64,000 bases of DNA from Candidatus Contubernalis alkalaceticus. GTDB taxonomy: Bacteria > Bacillota > Dethiobacteria > SKNC01. How positions within the stretch are numbered: the first letter of the stretch is position 1; the number at the start of each line of letters is the position of its first letter. The notes under the pieces are model-generated. The model was given only the letters and a program-made list of their open reading frames with translations, was not told the origin of the DNA and searched no databases. Positions 61,550 through 64,000 of this stretch are shown piece after piece. The stretch covers positions 3,240,001-3,304,000 of the forward strand of contig NZ_CP054699.1 of NCBI RefSeq assembly GCF_022558445.1. The letters are read 5' to 3'. Position numbers and translations under genes: made by a program.

Positions 61550-61868
61550 TGCTGCCCGGTCCCTGACGGGGTATAATTCCTTTAGATTTTTTTTTCAGCC
61601 ATTCCAACTGCGTAGTTAGACGGCCAACTTGAGAGTATAGGTTTTCAATTTCTTCTTCCTGCTGTTGTTTCTCTTTAGCAGCAGCTTTAGCGTTCTTAGA
61701 GGCGGCAAAAACTCTATCCGGATTTTCCAGCAATTCCTTCTTCCAGCGGTGGATCACGCTGGGATGGATATCATAATCTGAAGCAATATCAGTAACAAGG
61801 CGTTCTTCTTTAAGGGCCTCAAGGACTATTTTTAATTTTTCTTCTGGTGAATATTGGTTCTTTGGCAT
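61533..61868 (-). CDS. IS3-family transposase OrfA
   Basis: This 111-aa protein has an HTH_Tnp_1 domain: NQYSPEEKLKIVLEALKEER, DIASDYDIHPSVIHRWKKEL. A leucine-zipper-like coil (KEKQQQEEEIENLYSQVGRL) ends at LEWLKKKSKG, the A-run where -1 frameshifting would join OrfB. The residues after that run are the OrfA-only tail. The ATG has AAAGGAG about 10 nt upstream. Confidence 0.9.
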   Translation of the reverse strand: MPKNQYSPEEKLKIVLEALKEERLVTDIASDYDIHPSVIHRWKKELLENPDRVFAASKNAKAAAKEKQQQEEEIENLYSQVGRLTTQLEWLKKKSKGIIPRQGPGSNGRLG

Positions 61869-61961
61869 TGGGATATGCTCCTTTCCGGTTTGTCGTAATA
61901 CTTCAACATCGGTGTCGCTTTTCCTCTGCCAAATCGTGTCTCATTTCCTGGGTCCATTATA

Positions 61962-62163
61962 CTGTTTCCAGCTTTAAAGCTGTATCATAGGTAATAGGAT
62001 CATGACCATTAACTATGTTGCTTAAATGTTTTGGTGTTATTTCAAGCCTCATTGCGAGTTCTTTCTGATTCATCCCCAAGTATTTCATGTTCTCTTTAAT
62101 AGTTTCCCCAGGAGGAATCGCAACCGTAGGAAGAAATTGATTACCTTCTTTTTTGTTTACCAT
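61962..62163 (-). pseudogene. N-terminal part of the HigA/ImmA-type antitoxin gene
   Basis: This part encodes the HTH domain of a HigA-like antitoxin: FLPTVAIPPGETIKENMKYL, MNQKELAMRLEITPKHLSNI and VNGHDPITYDTALKLET. The natural gene is cut after ..LET by the IS3 element; the local stop (61957) is within the IS. It could still make a short HTH antitoxin. The start overlaps the toxin gene by 23 bp. Confidence 0.85.
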
Positions 62164-62482
62164 GGTAATCTGTCACCTCCTCAATCCTAACAATGTGAAT
62201 GCTTTGTAGTTCATTTACTTTTACATCACCCTCGGTTATAGGAGTAAATACTAATCTATACGGGTGAACTAAATCTACAGAATATTCATTAGCTCTAGTA
62301 CCTTCTAATTCGTGCAACCTTGCTGATAGAATATACTTAATATCAAGCAAACTGGTTGCCGCAATAAGTTCTCCAACTCTTTGAGTCAATAAAACCCCCA
62401 TTCTCAGCCCATAATCTTTTTGTGCTCTTCTGGGGTCTTCACATTGTTTTTTGATTTTGTTATTTTTAAATCTCACTTCCAT
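62141..62482 (-). CDS. HigB/RelE-like toxin of the split antitoxin
   Basis: This 113-aa toxin has FKNNKIKKQCEDPRRAQKDY, MGVLLTQRVGELIAATSLLD and LSARLHELEGTRANEYSVDL. VHPYRLVFTPI and VRIEEVTDYHGKQKRR follow. The last segment has the DYH pattern of HigB-type toxins near its C-terminus. It is the first gene of the operon; its antitoxin partner is split by the IS3 element, so the toxin either is quiet or is still neutralised by the HTH fragment. Confidence 0.85.
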   Translation of the reverse strand: MEVRFKNNKIKKQCEDPRRAQKDYGLRMGVLLTQRVGELIAATSLLDIKYILSARLHELEGTRANEYSVDLVHPYRLVFTPITEGDVKVNELQSIHIVRIEEVTDYHGKQKRR

Positions 62483-62832
62483 TATATATTACCATTCCCC
62501 ATGTGTCAATTTTTAATAACCCAATAGGTTAATTTTTTTCAATATTGCTCAATATTTTTGCAAAAAAAATAGTTTAATTTAATCGTATACGAGAATGGAT
62601 TTTTTTTCAAGAAAGTTTTCAATACTACAACCATACTACTTAGATTTACAGCAAACTGATTCTGCTAAGCTAAAAAGCCCCGTAGTTTATCCTCAAGAAC
62701 TTGTCTATCAAAAATGTTGTAACTAATTTAACTAAGACCCGGGCTGGAATCTCTGAGCACCTAAACACTATATTTTAATATAAATAATGTGTATAATAAA
62801 AATAAGACTTTAATACACTGAGGTGATTTACA
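62483..62832. other. Intergenic region with a repeat tail
   Basis: This 350-bp divergent gap is AT-rich. Around 62735-62765 lies a tail fragment of the island repeat (GACCCGGGCTGGAATCTCTG), and it ends in GAGGTGATTTACA for the plus-strand antitoxin. No gene is seen. Confidence 0.45.
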
Positions 62833-63063
62833 ATGAAGCCTGTAAAAATTAATAGTCAAGAAATATTAGAGGCTATAAATTCAGGGAACGGCTACATTCA
62901 AGTAGACGGACGTGAGTTTTTACTATTAGAAGTCGAGAAAATAGATGATGCTAGCATATACGAAGTAACAGATCTAGAAGAAGAGAAACAATTATTGCAA
63001 GCTTTAAACAAAAACAACCCTATCCTATCTGATAAAGAAATAGACTCTATGTTAGGAAAGTAA
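62833..63063 (+). CDS. Small antitoxin-like protein
   Basis: This 76-aa acidic protein begins KPVKINSQEILEAINSGNG, then YIQVDGREFLLLEVEKID and a helical end (EKQLLQALNKNNPILSDKEI). Phd/RelB-type antitoxins for RelE-like toxins are often like this, with a short N-terminal strand and a helical C-terminus. The ATG has GAGGTG about 8 nt upstream. The toxin-like gene follows after 2 bp. Confidence 0.78.
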   Translation: MKPVKINSQEILEAINSGNGYIQVDGREFLLLEVEKIDDASIYEVTDLEEEKQLLQALNKNNPILSDKEIDSMLGK

Positions 63064-63065
63064 TA

Positions 63066-63368
63066 ATGATTGTTAAATGGAGAAAATCTGCAATTAAGTC
63101 CTTAATACAGTTGGATGAATGGAGAAAAACCATTGATTTGTTGCCGATAGCAAGGTATCTCAAAGAGAGAATTAATGAATATTTTGTCAAGCAAAATTTC
63201 TCAGTCTATCTCCCCGGAAGAACAGTTGTTATTAAAAAAATACCTGTAGACCTTCGAATGGTGTTAATATCTGTCAGTAAGTCTGAGCCATATAAGGTGT
63301 TTTTTAGAGTTACTAATGGAGATGTCCAAATTTTTTTGATTCGGCACCCTCGCCAGAAGCAGTTATGA
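63066..63368 (+). CDS. RelE-like toxin with a decayed paralogue at 52830
   Basis: This 100-aa protein has KWRKSAIKSLIQLDEWRKTI, LLPIARYLKERINEYFVKQN, FSVYLPGRTVVIKKIPVDLR and EPYKVFFRVTNGDVQIFLIR. It fits the RelE-type size and alternating helix/strand order. It follows the antitoxin in an operon. A copy with a one-base deletion lies at 52830-53080. An island repeat lies about 70 bp past the stop. Confidence 0.82.
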   Translation: MIVKWRKSAIKSLIQLDEWRKTIDLLPIARYLKERINEYFVKQNFSVYLPGRTVVIKKIPVDLRMVLISVSKSEPYKVFFRVTNGDVQIFLIRHPRQKQL

Positions 63369-63439
63369 TATTTTAACCTGTATTTCTGTAGTACATGTTT
63401 AATTACTGTTTTTTTTGTAGTTATATTTACATAATTTCT

Positions 63440-63545
63440 TTTACCGGATTTATGGAAAAAACCTCTTGAAAAAGTTCTCAAGAGGTTTTTTTTTGCGAAA
63501 TACTTTAGTGCTTTAAAGTTGTGGGGGACTGACCCTTTGGGATTT
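63440..63545. repeat. Island repeat, copy between convergent TA genes
   Basis: TTTTACCGGATTTATGG, hairpin ACCTCTTGAAAAAG../..TCAAGAGGT with T9, ACTTTAGTGCTTTAAAGTT and GGGGGACTGACCC are present. The tail of the repeat (GATTTCTAC..GGCTCC) encodes the end of the HTH protein at 63546. Confidence 0.8.
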
Positions 63546-63905
63546 CTACAGAGGGCTCCTGGAAGACTTTCTGCTGTGTGGGGTACGGGTTCCACTTCTT
63601 TCAATAATTTTATATTTCACTGGTATATTAGGGTCTTGCTTTAGCATACTTAGCATCCGCCTTGCTGGACCATCAGGCATATTTCTTCCAGCTTCCCATG
63701 CCTCAACTGTTTTAGGAGATACTCCAAGAAACCTGGCAAAAACAACTTGGGTCATTTGAGTACTATTTCGAATAGTTTTAATTTCTGCCTTGTCAAACTT
63801 TAATAAAGGCTCTACTCTTACTTTTGCAGTTCTAGCGCTAACCGCACCTTTTTCATAATCAATTGCCTCTTTTAAACCTTTAGTTATACTTTTATAAACA
63901 CTCAT
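63546..63905 (-). CDS. XRE-type HTH antitoxin (HigA2/NadS-like), tail altered by repeat
   Basis: This 119-aa protein has a helix-turn-helix of the type that follows toxins: YKSITKGLKEAIDYEKG, FDKAEIKTIRNSTQMTQVVF and GVSPKTVEAWEAGRNMPDGP. It then has RRMLSMLKQDPNIPVKYKII, where most homologues would end. The last ~16 residues (SGTRTPHSRKSSRSPL) come from the island repeat. It starts with ATGA overlap to the toxin-like gene upstream and with GGGAGG about 9 nt upstream. Confidence 0.86.
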   Translation of the reverse strand: MSVYKSITKGLKEAIDYEKGAVSARTAKVRVEPLLKFDKAEIKTIRNSTQMTQVVFARFLGVSPKTVEAWEAGRNMPDGPARRMLSMLKQDPNIPVKYKIIERSGTRTPHSRKSSRSPL

Positions 63906-64000
63906 CGGTTCAACCTCCCTTGCTTCAAGGTTTTTTCAAGTAGGGCTATTAATTTTTTGATGTCGTTACGTTCGGCCTCGGATAAATTATCCTTTTGACT
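63902..64000 (-). CDS. RelE/HigB-type toxin, C-terminal end (cut by window edge)
   Basis: The open frame enters from the right edge and ends in TGA at 63902, overlapping the next ATG. It reads SQKDNLSEAERNDIKKLIAL, then LEKTLKQGRLNR. This charged helical ending is typical of HigB/RelE toxins (K-D-N-L-S-x-x-E). It is the toxin partner of the XRE-type protein. Confidence 0.8.
   Translation of the reverse strand, partial: SQKDNLSEAERNDIKKLIALLEKTLKQGRLNR

Larger units (their letters stand above)
60466..61961 (-). mobile_element. IS3-family insertion sequence (1496 bp)
   Basis: The ends are TATGATGGACCCC and TATAATGGACCC in inverted orientation, with further matching GACACGATTT inside. A 3-bp CAG/CTG duplication flanks the element (60463-60465 and 61962-61964). 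It carries OrfA and OrfB on the minus strand with an A9 run at about 61587-61595 for -1 frameshifting. A GC-rich non-coding tract at 60580-60700 follows OrfB. It is inserted in the HigA/ImmA-like gene. Confidence 0.92.

Noticed and set aside
1-64000. tRNA, rRNA and CRISPR arrays
   Set aside because: None was recognised by eye on either strand; a covariance-model search would be needed to exclude them fully.

Overview
The window looks like a chromosomal segment of a low-to-moderate-GC, Gram-positive member of the Clostridia, perhaps close to the Peptococcaceae or Syntrophomonadales. This rests on the gene content (TasA/SipW-type fibre genes, a sortase and an LPxTG-type anchor, an LCP ligase, a YtrA-type GntR/ABC operon, c-di-GMP riboswitches of both classes) and on strong AGGAGG-type ribosome binding sites with many TTG/GTG starts. 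No rRNA, tRNA or CRISPR array was recognised.

Positions 1-44 kb are mostly cell-surface biology. At the left edge are a prepilin peptidase and a Flp-type pilin, then a sortase and a NarL/DegU-type two-component system. Positions 7-18.5 kb carry a lytic transglycosylase, sugar-activating and lipid-carrier sugar transferase genes, and a six-gene TasA-like operon. That operon holds a small SipW-type secreted protein, a signal peptidase fused to a degenerate receiver domain, three TasA/camelysin-like fibre subunits (one apparently with a propeller inserted) and a sortase-anchored protein. It is preceded by a c-di-GMP-II riboswitch whose terminator uses the 3' side of the aptamer. Two c-di-GMP-I riboswitches lie at 2.2 kb and 22.5 kb. 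A secreted M23 protein, a subtilase and the transglycosylase share the same C-terminal tandem domain. Positions 26.8-40.8 kb are a polysaccharide region: glycosyltransferases, RfbA, a fused RfbC-RfbD, Ugd, GalE, a second initiating sugar transferase, LCP, VanZ and a large membrane protein. A GntR/ABC operon with a clear palindromic operator follows.

Positions 44-51 kb hold transporters: a PglK-like ABC exporter, a DMT permease, an ECF-like protein, and an amino-acid ABC operon flanked by 43-bp inverted repeats whose ATPase carries a GHKL-like C-terminal domain. Positions 51-64 kb are an accessory island. It contains at least seven toxin-antitoxin-like modules, an Rpn-family nuclease, a group II intron and an IS3-family element that splits a HigA/ImmA gene. 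It also holds many copies of one ~150-bp repeat that sits at the 3' ends of the toxin-antitoxin genes and supplies or truncates their C-termini.

The most interesting unit is the c-di-GMP-controlled fibre operon with its pseudo-receiver/SipW fusion and LPGTG anchor. The likely logic is that c-di-GMP relieves premature termination, the dedicated signal peptidase processes the fibre subunits, and the sortase at 1.5 kb anchors the fibre base.
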